Assembly: GCA_020881085.1 (NCBI GenBank)
Contig: JAJIYR010000075.1
Span: 1-12,411, forward strand
DNA: 12,411 nucleotides
Reading direction: 5' to 3'
Source of the DNA: Rickettsia endosymbiont of Bryobia graminum
GTDB lineage: Bacteria > Pseudomonadota > Alphaproteobacteria > Rickettsiales > Rickettsiaceae
Positions 1 through 6,715 of the stretch are shown piece by piece; the stretch's first letter is position 1, and each line of letters opens with the position of its first letter. The translations under genes were made by a program, and so were the position numbers. The notes under the pieces were generated by a model that did not search any database, was not told the DNA's origin, and saw only the letters and a list, made by a program, of their open reading frames with translations.

Positions 1-129
1 GAACAATTTTCAGAAGCAATAAACAAATTTTTCAGCAACATCGGCAATTATAAAGATAGGTTACGTACCTTAATAAACGATAATTTCCAAACTATTACCG
101 TTAACCATTTCTCCAACTCTTCAAGTTAA
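1..129 (+). CDS. IS630-family transposase, C-terminal end (partial, cut by window start)
   Basis: Reading from base 1 gives 42 codons and a TAA stop. The peptide contains FFSNIGNYKDRLRTLINDNF, the type of ending seen in IS630/Tc1-like DDE transposases: a helix with a tyrosine-containing turn, then a Leu-Ile-x-Asp-Asn-Phe segment. The catalytic DDE residues would lie upstream, outside the window, so it cannot be said whether the gene is intact. It is on the strand opposite to every housekeeping gene here. A candidate terminal inverted repeat starts 3 bases after the stop and resembles the one in front of the transposase start at the right edge. Family assignment rests on recognition of a short tail only. 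Confidence 0.7.
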   Translation, partial: EQFSEAINKFFSNIGNYKDRLRTLINDNFQTITVNHFSNSSS

Positions 130-131
130 TT

Positions 132-150
132 CAGTATACTCGTAATAATA
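132..150 (+). repeat. Candidate right terminal inverted repeat of the left IS630 element
   Basis: The sequence cagtatactcgtaataat just after the transposase stop matches the reverse complement of 12249-12265 at 13 of 17 positions, with the first 7 identical. Position right after a transposase stop, and inverted orientation relative to the copy before the other transposase start, fit an IS terminus. The exact outer boundary and TA target duplication cannot be fixed from one end. Confidence 0.5.
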
Positions 151-175
151 TTCATGATAAATTGCTGAATGGCCA

Positions 176-209
176 CACGATTTGTTTACGCAAATTGCGT
201 GCTATTTTT
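176..209 (+). terminator. Possible hairpin terminator downstream of the left IS element
   Basis: The stretch has an inverted pair (cacgatttg at 176-184 with caaattgcgtg at 191-201) and a competing tight hairpin acgcaa/ttgcgt (188-193, 195-200). On the plus strand it is followed by a T-rich run. It lies between two convergent genes, the transposase and the small membrane protein, so it could stop transcription reading out of the IS. The stem is imperfect and AT-rich. Confidence 0.3.
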
Positions 210-223
210 ACTAATTACTTGAT

Positions 224-646
224 TTATTTACTTAAGCCTGAGGTTTGTTGCTGTTGAGCTTGGCCTTGTTCAATATTAGCGGAGATACTAATTTGATTTT
301 GTTTTATACCAAAATCAACTACATGTTCATACCTCATGCCATTATTTAATAATATATGACCAAGTTTATTGATTGCTTCTTTATCTTCTCTTGAAAATTT
401 AGTTACAATTAACTCAGTGACTTCATATAAAAATTTCCAAGATAGCTCAATTTTTTCTTTAAGAGAGAGCTTTTTGATATCATTTTTATTAGTTGCATTA
501 CCACTACCCAATGTTCCTAATACATTATTTTCTTCTCTATCAGTGGGTAGTAGTTTTTTACTTTTTTTATAAAGGAAAATTGAGATAAATAATAATAATA
601 AGCCAGCTATGATTATTAAATCGATATTTTTTGTGATATTATCCAT
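224..646 (-). CDS. Small single-pass membrane protein of unknown function, downstream of tig
   Basis: The 140-residue product has one hydrophobic segment at residues 8-26 followed directly by a basic stretch (YKKSKK), which predicts an N-terminal anchor with the rest in the cytoplasm. A low-complexity linker (about 35-58) leads to a charged, probably helical domain at 60-117 containing WKFLYEVTELIVTKFSRED and a GHILLNNGMRYEHVVDFG segment. The tail is Gln-rich (QGQAQQQQ). There is no signal-peptidase site. The start is supported by AGAGG 7 bases before the ATG. It begins 42 bases after tig, so it is probably co-transcribed. It resembles small rickettsial proteins filed under a domain of unknown function (possibly DUF2660, from memory and uncertain). 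No enzymatic motif is visible and no function is assigned. Confidence 0.75.
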   Translation of the reverse strand: MDNITKNIDLIIIAGLLLLFISIFLYKKSKKLLPTDREENNVLGTLGSGNATNKNDIKKLSLKEKIELSWKFLYEVTELIVTKFSREDKEAINKLGHILLNNGMRYEHVVDFGIKQNQISISANIEQGQAQQQQTSGLSK

Positions 647-688
647 AAAATAACCTCTTAAAACTTAATTTCTTTATTAGAGAATTTA

Positions 689-2020
689 TTATACTATTCT
701 ATCTTCTTCTTGTGCTAGAAATTCTTCTAGTTCCTTTCTGTTATAAATTTTTTCTTCTAATGTAACTTCATTATCAAAAAGATATTTTATAGTCTTTTCC
801 TCTAATAAAGGGCCTTTTAAATGTTCTAAAGCTTTAGGATTTTTTTGATAATAATCAAATATTGCCATTTCTTGACCAGGGAATTTTCTAGCTTGAGACA
901 TAATAGCGTTTCTAATATCATCTTGTTCTATACGTAAATCTTTAATTTTCATATATTCAGCTAATAGTAAACCTACTCTAACACGTCGTAAAGCTAATTT
1001 TTCAAAATATTCGTTTATTTCTTCTTCTGACTTGTTTTTAAACACGGAATCAGAGTCATCATTTTTATCTGTTTGAGCTTTTAATATATTAACTTCTTGG
1101 GCTACTAAAGATTTAGGTGCGCTGAAAGTCAAAACTTTTTCTAATTGATCAAATAAGCTTATTTTCATCACAGTTTGAATTGGTTCATCTAGTTCTTCAG
1201 CCATTCTCTTAGAAATATTAACTCGTAGCTCATCTAAAGTTTCGCTATTAAATTTTTTAGCAAATTCATCATTGATCTCCATATCTTCAGATGAATGTAC
1301 AGCTTTTATTTGAACTATGAACTTAGCTGGCTTGCTAGCAAGATCTTTTACATGATAATCTGCAGGAAAAGTAACGTTAACCTCTACTTCATCACCAGCT
1401 TTAGTCCCAATAAGTTGGTCTTCAAAATTATCGATAAAACTTTTACTACCAAGTACTAATTTGTAATCAGTAATTTTTCCACCTTCAAAAGCTTTGTCGT
1501 CAATATAACCAATGGCGTCAATAGTGACTTGTTCTTCTTTTTTTGCTTTGCCAGGATTTTCTTTACTATAATTCTTTGAAATAGCAGCGAGCTTCTTTAA
1601 TTGTTCATTGACTTCTGTTTCTTTAATATCTAGTTTTGGTTTAGCAATTATGATTTTTTTAAAATCCGGTAATTCAATATTTGGTAATAATTCAAATTTA
1701 ACAGTAAATTCTAGATCTGCATTTTCTTCGTTATGTAAATCTTCTAATTTAGGATCACCTACTGTTTTAAGCTTATAATCTTGTATAAGATGTTTAATTG
1801 CATGATTAATTTCGTGTTCTACAACATCAAATTTAACAGATGTTTTATATTTTTTTTCAATTACGTTTGCTGGTATTTTGCCAGGACGAAATCCATCAAT
1901 TTTTACTTTTTGTGATAAAGTAGCTAATTCTTTTTGTATTTTATCTACAATTTTAGAAGAAGGGATTACTACCTTAGCTTCAAAATTTAGGTCGTCATTT
2001 TTAAGTTCTGTAACTTGCAT
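689..2020 (-). CDS. tig: Trigger factor, ribosome-bound chaperone and prolyl isomerase
   Basis: Trigger factor docks at the ribosomal exit tunnel and shields nascent chains. The 443-residue length is normal for the family. The N-terminal ribosome-binding domain carries the signature GFRPGKIP (residues 43-50), the loop that contacts ribosomal protein L23. The FKBP-like peptidyl-prolyl isomerase domain lies at about 160-245, including an FEGGK segment and a LGSKSFIDNFEDQLIG segment. The helical C-terminal substrate cradle fills the rest, and the end is acidic (AQEEDRIV). GGA lies 8 bases before the ATG. The gene follows tRNA-Leu on the same strand and precedes the small membrane protein by 42 bases. 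It appears complete. Confidence 0.97.
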   Translation of the reverse strand: MQVTELKNDDLNFEAKVVIPSSKIVDKIQKELATLSQKVKIDGFRPGKIPANVIEKKYKTSVKFDVVEHEINHAIKHLIQDYKLKTVGDPKLEDLHNEENADLEFTVKFELLPNIELPDFKKIIIAKPKLDIKETEVNEQLKKLAAISKNYSKENPGKAKKEEQVTIDAIGYIDDKAFEGGKITDYKLVLGSKSFIDNFEDQLIGTKAGDEVEVNVTFPADYHVKDLASKPAKFIVQIKAVHSSEDMEINDEFAKKFNSETLDELRVNISKRMAEELDEPIQTVMKISLFDQLEKVLTFSAPKSLVAQEVNILKAQTDKNDDSDSVFKNKSEEEINEYFEKLALRRVRVGLLLAEYMKIKDLRIEQDDIRNAIMSQARKFPGQEMAIFDYYQKNPKALEHLKGPLLEEKTIKYLFDNEVTLEEKIYNRKELEEFLAQEEDRIV

Positions 2021-2086
2021 ACTACAAATCCATTGGTAATATTTATCTGAAAATTATTTATAGTTAATTAATATGAACTAACTTTA

Positions 2087-2171
2087 TGGTGCGGATGGAG
2101 GGACTTGAACCCCCACGCCTTGCGGCGCTAGAACCTAAATCTAGTGCGTCTCCCAATTTCGCCACACCCGC
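2087..2171 (-). tRNA. tRNA-Leu (anticodon UAG)
   Basis: Reading the minus strand gives a full cloverleaf of 85 nt including an encoded CCA end (2087-2089) and discriminator A (2090). The acceptor stem GCGGGTG pairs with CATCCGC, with one G-U pair. The D stem is GCG/CGC, and the anticodon stem CTAGA/TCTAG encloses the loop TTTAGGT with anticodon TAG. A 13-nt variable region able to form a short arm marks a class II tRNA, and the T arm carries TTCAAGT. It reads CUN leucine codons. It lies 66 bases upstream of tig on the same strand, so joint transcription is possible. Confidence 0.97.
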
Positions 2172-2217
2172 ATATGTTGTTCTAATTTGAAAAGTTGTTT
2201 TACAAGTATCCAAAAAT

Positions 2218-2272
2218 GTCATACTGAACTTGTTTCAGCATCTACTAAATCCCGAAACAAGTTCGAGATGAT
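2218..2272. repeat. Rickettsia-type palindromic repeat, simple copy
   Basis: Two arms form a perfect 11-bp stem: gaacttgtttc at 2226-2236 with gaaacaagttc at 2254-2264. Weaker pairing extends outward to gtcat/gatgat. The right arm (gaaacaagttc then nn-gatga) recurs at 7245 and 7905, so this belongs to a dispersed family. It sits between dapE and tRNA-Leu and could act as a transcript end or RNA stabiliser for dapE, which has no other clear terminator. Confidence 0.8.
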
Positions 2273-2322
2273 CTATATTTACTCTTATTAGAAGTATACG
2301 AGAATAAATAACTCGCAAACAC

Positions 2323-3468
2323 TTAAATTAGAAATTTAATCAGAGAGTTATAATACACGTGATATAGTCTTTGTAAATCAATAATTTTAGTAAATTCATT
2401 AATTTTATGGGCTGTATTGTAACATAAGCCAAATTCTACAACAGGACAGTAATTTTTAATAAATCTTGCATCAGAAGTTCCCCCACTAGTAGATAAACTA
2501 GGATGTATATCTGTGGTATCAGTTACTATCTTAACAAAATCTGCAATTAGTCCTATTGGTTCTTGGGTAAAACTTTCAGCAGATACTCTATAATTTAGAT
2601 CATATTTAATTTTTTCTTCTTGGCAGCTAGAATTGATAATATTTTTTATCAATTCTACTATATTTTCCGATGTATGAAGATCATTAAAGCGAATGTTAAA
2701 CTTAGCGGTAATTTTTTGAGGAATTACATTGGTAATATTATTTCCTACGTCAATAGAAGTTATTTCTAGATTAGATTTTTGAAAAAATTCACTTCCCTGA
2801 TCAATATTATGATTAATTAGATTATTTAATATATGAATTAAATACGGAATAGGATTATTAGCTTGCTCAGGATACGCAACATGTCCTGCTGTACCATACA
2901 AGGTTAAGTCAAAGTTAATGCTGCCACGTCTGCCAATTTTTATAGTATCGCCTACATGGTTACTGCTTGTTGGTTCTCCAACAATAGCAAGATCAATCAA
3001 ATTGTTAGTAGTTGAATATAAATGTTTTAGCATTTCTACAGTACCATGCTCAGCCTTCCATTCTTCATCGCTAGTTATTAAGAAGCTGATAGAACCTTTG
3101 ATATTAGGGTTAGATTTTATAAAATCTAAACTAGCGGCTAAAAAGCAAGCTATGGCACCCTTCATGTCAACAGTTCCCCTACCATAGATTTTATCATCTA
3201 AGATGTGTGTTAAAAAAGGATTACTAAGCCATAAATTTTTGTCACCGCTAGGCACTACATCAACATGCCCAGCAAAACAAATGTTAGGTTTTGAATTACC
3301 ATAAACTGCGTAAAGATTAGTTACTTTGTAGTCATCATTACCAAAAATTTTGATTTCCGTCTTGAAACCATTTTTCTCTAAGATGTTACTAATATATTCA
3401 ATACAACCAGAGCTATTAGGGGTTATAGATTGAAAAGCTATTAAATCCTTAAGGAAATCTATATACAT
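2323..3468 (-). CDS. dapE: Succinyl-diaminopimelate desuccinylase (M20 zinc peptidase family)
   Basis: DapE hydrolyses N-succinyl-LL-2,6-diaminopimelate to succinate and LL-diaminopimelate, which feeds lysine and peptidoglycan cross-bridge synthesis in the cytoplasm. The 381 residues match the usual length of about 375. Expected di-zinc ligands and catalytic residues are present: H68 and D70 in GHVDVVP, bridging D101 in GRGTVDMKG, the catalytic base E135 and ligand E136 in SDEE, E165 in VGEP, and H354 in NTAHKINE. The lid/dimerisation domain (about 178-294) holds AGHVAYP with H196. Residue 137 is Trp where a small residue usually follows SDEE. No Shine-Dalgarno sequence is visible before the ATG, but MYIDFLKDLIAFQSITP is the expected start of the family. 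The gene stands alone between repeats. Confidence 0.95.
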   Translation of the reverse strand: MYIDFLKDLIAFQSITPNSSGCIEYISNILEKNGFKTEIKIFGNDDYKVTNLYAVYGNSKPNICFAGHVDVVPSGDKNLWLSNPFLTHILDDKIYGRGTVDMKGAIACFLAASLDFIKSNPNIKGSISFLITSDEEWKAEHGTVEMLKHLYSTTNNLIDLAIVGEPTSSNHVGDTIKIGRRGSINFDLTLYGTAGHVAYPEQANNPIPYLIHILNNLINHNIDQGSEFFQKSNLEITSIDVGNNITNVIPQKITAKFNIRFNDLHTSENIVELIKNIINSSCQEEKIKYDLNYRVSAESFTQEPIGLIADFVKIVTDTTDIHPSLSTSGGTSDARFIKNYCPVVEFGLCYNTAHKINEFTKIIDLQRLYHVYYNSLIKFLI

Positions 3469-3543
3469 AAAGGTAAACTAAAAAACGTTAGATAGATTAT
3501 AGTATTGCTAACTAAATAATATTGCAAAAACACTATGGCAACT

Positions 3544-3564
3544 TGCCATCCAGAAAAACATCTT
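3544..3564. repeat. Degenerate palindromic-element fragment
   Basis: gccatccagaaaa (3545-3557) is identical to 7849-7861 inside the atpD-atpC repeat, and the bases after it remain similar (acatct versus tatct). This looks like a worn remnant of the same family, in the gap upstream of dapE. No matching second arm is evident. Confidence 0.4.
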
Positions 3565-3572
3565 AATATTAT

Positions 3573-3590
3573 TAAATACTAAAGTATTTA
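3573..3590. repeat. Short perfect inverted repeat upstream of dapE
   Basis: taaatact and agtattta are perfect 8-bp arms separated by two bases. It lies about 105 bases upstream of the dapE start and beyond the usp terminator. It could be an operator-like site or chance in AT-rich DNA; nothing else here decides between them. Confidence 0.3.
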
Positions 3591-3628
3591 TTCTAGATGA
3601 TAATACCATTTGCTTGTCATAAAATTCT

Positions 3629-3652
3629 CTAAATCACTTTATTATGATTTAG
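3629..3652 (-). terminator. Hairpin terminator after the gltP-TAXI-usp unit
   Basis: On the minus strand, immediately after the usp stop codon, CTAAATCA and TGATTTAG form a perfect 8-bp stem with an 8-nt loop. It is followed by AGAATTTTAT, a weak U-rich tail. The position right after the last gene of a tightly packed unit supports a transcription end. Confidence 0.5.
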
Positions 3653-4084
3653 TTATTCTCTAACAATTAATACTGATACATTAGCATAGCAAACTATTTT
3701 AGCAACGTTTGATCCTAGCATATAATCTCTAAATTGAGGTCTTCCTGCTGCGGAAATGATAATTAAATCACCTTTCACTTGTTCTGTGTATTGAATTATT
3801 CCGTCATATATGGCCCCTCGACCAACGTAAAATTCTACCTCTACTTCTTTTGGTACATGCTGGTTTATTAATTCTTTTACCTGATTTTGATATTTTCCTT
3901 TTTGCTCGCTAGCCCAATTTTTAGGTAAATAATCTTCAACCATTTTTATGCCAAAATCAGAGATAATATACACAAAATGTAGTTTTGCTTTAAATTTAAC
4001 AGCGAAATCCAAAGCTTTAGGCAATAGTATTTTTACTAATTTTTTATCTGCTAAATCTATAGGTACTATAATATTTTTGAACAT
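3653..4084 (-). CDS. Universal stress protein (UspA family), single domain
   Basis: The 143-residue soluble protein has the UspA Rossmann-like fold pattern: N-terminal strand MFKNIIVPID, strand LHFVYII (about 35-41), and the C-terminal nucleotide-binding segment SAAGRPQFRDYMLGS followed by strand VSVLIVRE. The family ATP motif is G-2x-G-9x-G(S/T). Here the last two parts are exact (G, nine residues, GS) but the first Gly is Ser, so nucleotide binding is likely but unproven. GAGGAG just before the ATG is a strong ribosome-binding site. The start lies 13 bases after the TAXI gene, making it the last gene of the gltP-TAXI-usp unit. USPs are known partners of some TRAP transporters (TeaD with TeaABC), so a regulatory role on transport is plausible inference. 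Confidence 0.9.
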   Translation of the reverse strand: MFKNIIVPIDLADKKLVKILLPKALDFAVKFKAKLHFVYIISDFGIKMVEDYLPKNWASEQKGKYQNQVKELINQHVPKEVEVEFYVGRGAIYDGIIQYTEQVKGDLIIISAAGRPQFRDYMLGSNVAKIVCYANVSVLIVRE

Positions 4085-4097
4085 ATACTCCTCAATT

Positions 4098-5033
4098 TTA
4101 TCTACTTCTTACTGATATATGTTTTGGTATAACAAAATTATTAATATCCGCAAAATGATCAATATCAATATTATTTAACATATAATTAGAATGTTTAAAA
4201 TCTTTAACAGTATTATGAAATGTTCCTATGAATTTATCTAATAATTTAGAATCCATATCATTGTTAGTTACTAAAATAGCTGATACAGCAACTATTTGTT
4301 GATCTGTTGTAATTCCTGGATATAATCCCTTACCTAAAGTTGTCTTATGAAAAGCCTTGTTGGATAGTATTAGCTTTTCAATTTTGTCACTTTCTATTGG
4401 GACAAAATCAATTTCGCATTTATTAGCGATAAGTCCTACTAGGGGGTTAGGGTGACCTATGGTCATAATTACTGCGTCAATATCACCATTACAAAATTCT
4501 TGTGCTGATTCTTCGTAATTAATTTCATCTACATATACTGGTTCTTTAGAAAATTTATATAAATTTCTTACAGATTGATAAGTAATATTATTACTAGAAA
4601 ATGTGGGTAGAAGAGATATTTTTTTACCTTCAATATCTGAAAAAATCTTTATTTTATCATCATCTTTTACAATGACAGTAAAGAATTCGTCATATAAATT
4701 TAGTACTTGGCGAACTTCTTCCATTTTCCCTATTTTTGAATAATATCCCCTACCTTCATATGCTTCAAGTGCTATATTAGATTGAACTAGGGCTAAGTCT
4801 ATTTTACCTTCTTTCAGTAAATTTAGGTTTTTAATACCGCCACTAGTGGGCACAACTTCGCATATTATATCTTTATTAGAAGCAGTAAAAGTTTTGCATA
4901 TATCTAGTCCAATAGAATAATAGCCTTTCATAATTGAACCAGAGCCAATTTTTATTATTTTTTGCTCGGCAAAGACAAAGCTACTAACAAGTAATATATA
5001 CACAAAGACAAATAAAATTTTTAAATTATTCAT
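4098..5033 (-). CDS. TAXI-family TRAP transporter solute-binding protein
   Basis: TAXI proteins are periplasmic receptors that hand substrates to membrane carriers. The first residues form a signal peptide (basic MNNLK, hydrophobic core to VSSFVF, likely cleavage after AEQ or nearby). The mature part begins KIIKIGSGSIMKGYYSIG, the typical TAXI opening, and continues with PTSGGIKNLNLLKEGKIDLA and ALVQSN. The hinge region carries YPGITTDQQIVAVSAILV near residues 239-256. A longer reading starts at TTG (5045). The ATG at 5033 was chosen because it gives a normal signal peptide and has GGA 7 bases upstream. That yields 311 residues. The start is 13 bases past the gltP stop. No DctQ or DctM membrane subunit is in the window, so its carrier partner is unknown. 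Confidence 0.88.
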   Translation of the reverse strand: MNNLKILFVFVYILLVSSFVFAEQKIIKIGSGSIMKGYYSIGLDICKTFTASNKDIICEVVPTSGGIKNLNLLKEGKIDLALVQSNIALEAYEGRGYYSKIGKMEEVRQVLNLYDEFFTVIVKDDDKIKIFSDIEGKKISLLPTFSSNNITYQSVRNLYKFSKEPVYVDEINYEESAQEFCNGDIDAVIMTIGHPNPLVGLIANKCEIDFVPIESDKIEKLILSNKAFHKTTLGKGLYPGITTDQQIVAVSAILVTNNDMDSKLLDKFIGTFHNTVKDFKHSNYMLNNIDIDHFADINNFVIPKHISVRSR

Positions 5034-5040
5034 ACAAATA

Positions 5041-5043
5041 TCC
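5041..5043 (-). promoter_or_regulatory. Ribosome-binding core that fixes the TAXI gene start
   Basis: GGA (within TTTGGA) lies 7 bases before the ATG at 5033 but would fall inside the coding sequence if the upstream TTG at 5045 were used. This spacing favours the ATG. Confidence 0.45.
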
Positions 5044-5046
5044 AAA

Positions 5047-6249
5047 TTAAGAAAAATATTTCTCTTTATCTAAAGTACCCTCAGTACTGTCTATAATCAA
5101 GGTAATTGTTGCATCCCCTGTAATATTAATTGCAGTTCGTAGTAAATCTAAGACTCTATCAATACCTGCTATCATTGCAACGCCTTCTATTGGCATATTT
5201 ATTGATGATAAAACCATGGGAAGCATTATTAAAGAAGCTCCAGGAATACCAGCTCCTCCTATTGAACCAAGAGTAGAGGTTAAAATAATAACTAAATAAT
5301 CATGTAAAGCTAAATCAATACCCATCATTTGAGCAAAAAATATTGTTGTGAGTCCTAGATTAATTGCGAAGCCATCCATATTAATTGAGGCACCTAAAGG
5401 TAATACAAAAGAAGTGCTTGATTCGGATACCCCAAGTTTTTCTTGACATACTCTCATGGTGGTAGCAAGACTTGCTTTACTACTTCCCGTGGAAAGCGCC
5501 AATATTTGGTATTCTAAGCTCTTTTTGTAAAAAGGTAATGGAGATACCCGACCAAACACATAGATTAATACTCCAAAGATTCCATATTGGCATACCATAG
5601 CAATTACTACAGCTGCTACTAGTTTTGATAAGCTAATCATTATATCTAAACCTTGTGTGCCAACTACCCAAGCAGTTAAAGCAAATGCTCCGTATGGCGA
5701 AAGTAAAATGATTACAGAAATCATTTTTAAGATAAATTTTGAAAATACATGAAACAAATCTCTTATTGGAGCAGCGGGAGCTCCCATTTTATTTAGAATC
5801 AACCCAGAGAATATGGCAAAAAATACAACTTGTAATACGCTACCATTTGCAAAAGCTGCAACAGCGTTATCAGGCACTATATTAACAAAAAAATGAACTA
5901 AATCAAAATTACTTGCCTGGGTGGCATTTTGGTTAGAATCAAAAACTATATGTACACCTTCTCCTGGCTTTAATATTAAGGCAACAGAAATACCAAAAGT
6001 TACCGCAAAAAATGTAGTGCCTAAATAAGCAGCTACAGATTTCATTCCAACTCTTCCTAGAGTTGAAGGATCACTCATGCTAGTTATACCTGCAACTAGA
6101 CTAAAGAATATTAAAGGAGTGATAATCATTTTGATTAAACGTAGGAAAATATCCCCTACTGGTTTTACATAGGATACATATTCAGGAAAATAAATACCAA
6201 ATATTATCCCTAAGATTAACCCTAGAGTAACCTTTACCCATAATTTCAT
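5047..6249 (-). CDS. gltP: Dicarboxylate/amino acid:cation symporter (DAACS, GltP-like)
   Basis: This inner-membrane secondary transporter imports glutamate, aspartate or C4-dicarboxylates with H+ or Na+. The 400 residues are rich in hydrophobic segments. The transport core is recognisable: the Ser-rich hairpin-1 tip STGSSKAS (253-260), NMDG (290-293) in helix 7, hairpin-2 GIPGAS (334-339) and helix 8 with D368, R371, N375 and D379 in LDLLRTAINITGD. R371 aligns with GltPh Arg397, which binds an acidic side-chain carboxylate, so an anionic substrate such as aspartate, glutamate or a dicarboxylate is likely. AAGGA stands 6-7 bases before the ATG. It heads the unit gltP-TAXI-usp; the next gene starts 13 bases after its stop. 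The exact substrate cannot be read from sequence. Confidence 0.95.
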   Translation of the reverse strand: MKLWVKVTLGLILGIIFGIYFPEYVSYVKPVGDIFLRLIKMIITPLIFFSLVAGITSMSDPSTLGRVGMKSVAAYLGTTFFAVTFGISVALILKPGEGVHIVFDSNQNATQASNFDLVHFFVNIVPDNAVAAFANGSVLQVVFFAIFSGLILNKMGAPAAPIRDLFHVFSKFILKMISVIILLSPYGAFALTAWVVGTQGLDIMISLSKLVAAVVIAMVCQYGIFGVLIYVFGRVSPLPFYKKSLEYQILALSTGSSKASLATTMRVCQEKLGVSESSTSFVLPLGASINMDGFAINLGLTTIFFAQMMGIDLALHDYLVIILTSTLGSIGGAGIPGASLIMLPMVLSSINMPIEGVAMIAGIDRVLDLLRTAINITGDATITLIIDSTEGTLDKEKYFS

Positions 6250-6308
6250 AAATTATCCTTGTTAATTAAAAAGAGGTCTAATGAATTTAGGTTGTTATGT
6301 ATGATTTC

Positions 6309-6336
6309 TCTATAAATAAAGAAAAACAATACGCAA
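6309..6336 (-). promoter_or_regulatory. Candidate promoter for gltP-TAXI-usp
   Basis: On the minus strand TTGCGT (6331-6336) and TATAGA (6309-6314) are spaced by 16 bases, about 60 bases before the gltP start. They match sigma-70 boxes at roughly 3-4 of 6 positions each. In DNA this AT-rich such matches are common, so this is only a candidate. Confidence 0.25.
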
Positions 6337-6362
6337 AAACCTACATACTTCAGTGTTATTTT

Positions 6363-6407
6363 TAAAAGAAAAAGATTAGATAGTCAATTTATATATAATT
6401 ATCTATC
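6363..6407 (-). terminator. Possible terminator after cutA
   Basis: GATAG overlapping the cutA stop pairs with CTATC at 6379-6383. An inner AATT/AATT match lies beyond a two-base internal loop. On the minus strand the structure is followed by the U-rich run aatctttttctttt. The stem is weak, but its position at the gene end and the U tract support it. Confidence 0.35.
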
Positions 6408-6713
6408 TTGAGTAATCCAGCTTAAATACTGAGAGAGACCGCCTTGGATGTCTAATTTTATTATTTGAGGAAGTTCATAATTATGGAATTTAGTAATAAT
6501 TTTTTCTATATTATTATAATTATTAGATTTAGCTTTTATCATAATGCGATACTCTGCTTCTTGAGAAATTACTCCTTTCCATTTAAAATGGCTGACTATA
6601 TTATCTACTTGGACACAGGCTGCTAAATTTGCTTCTAATAAGTTACTAGTTATTTCGCTTGCTACTAGTTGATCATTAGTAGTGGTGATAATTATACAGC
6701 ATTTTTCTGCCAT
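6399..6713 (-). CDS. cutA: CutA-like divalent cation tolerance protein
   Basis: CutA is a small trimeric ferredoxin-like protein linked to copper tolerance in E. coli; its biochemical role remains unsettled. The family signature is complete: strand CCIIITTTN, ANLAACVQV (28-36), FKWKGVISQEAEYRIMIKAK (43-62), FHNYELPQIIKLDI (76-89) and YLSWI (96-100). The 104 residues fit the usual length. A longer in-frame reading exists, but the start at MAEKCC is preferred. It begins 2 bases after the queD stop, with GAGG 7 bases upstream inside the end of queD, and it matches the normal N-terminus. The layout implies translational coupling to queD. The organism's reason for pairing these two genes is not evident. 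Confidence 0.93.
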   Translation of the reverse strand: MAEKCCIIITTTNDQLVASEITSNLLEANLAACVQVDNIVSHFKWKGVISQEAEYRIMIKAKSNNYNNIEKIITKFHNYELPQIIKLDIQGGLSQYLSWITQDR

Positions 6714-6715
6714 AA

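Noticed and set aside
369..572. Plus-strand open frame of 67 codons
   Set aside because: It lies wholly inside the membrane protein gene on the other strand, has no ribosome-binding site and no family features; it is an antisense shadow.
2021..2086. Riboswitch or leader between tRNA-Leu and tig
   Set aside because: The 66 bases are AT-rich with no recognisable conserved core or strong structure.
2918..3187. Plus-strand open frame of 89 codons
   Set aside because: Antisense to the conserved core of dapE, where the minus-strand frame carries zinc-ligand motifs; no independent coding evidence.
4098..5045. Longer TAXI protein beginning at TTG 5045
   Set aside because: The extra MDIC would precede the basic start of the signal peptide, and the GGA ribosome-binding core would lie inside the gene; the ATG at 5033 fits better.
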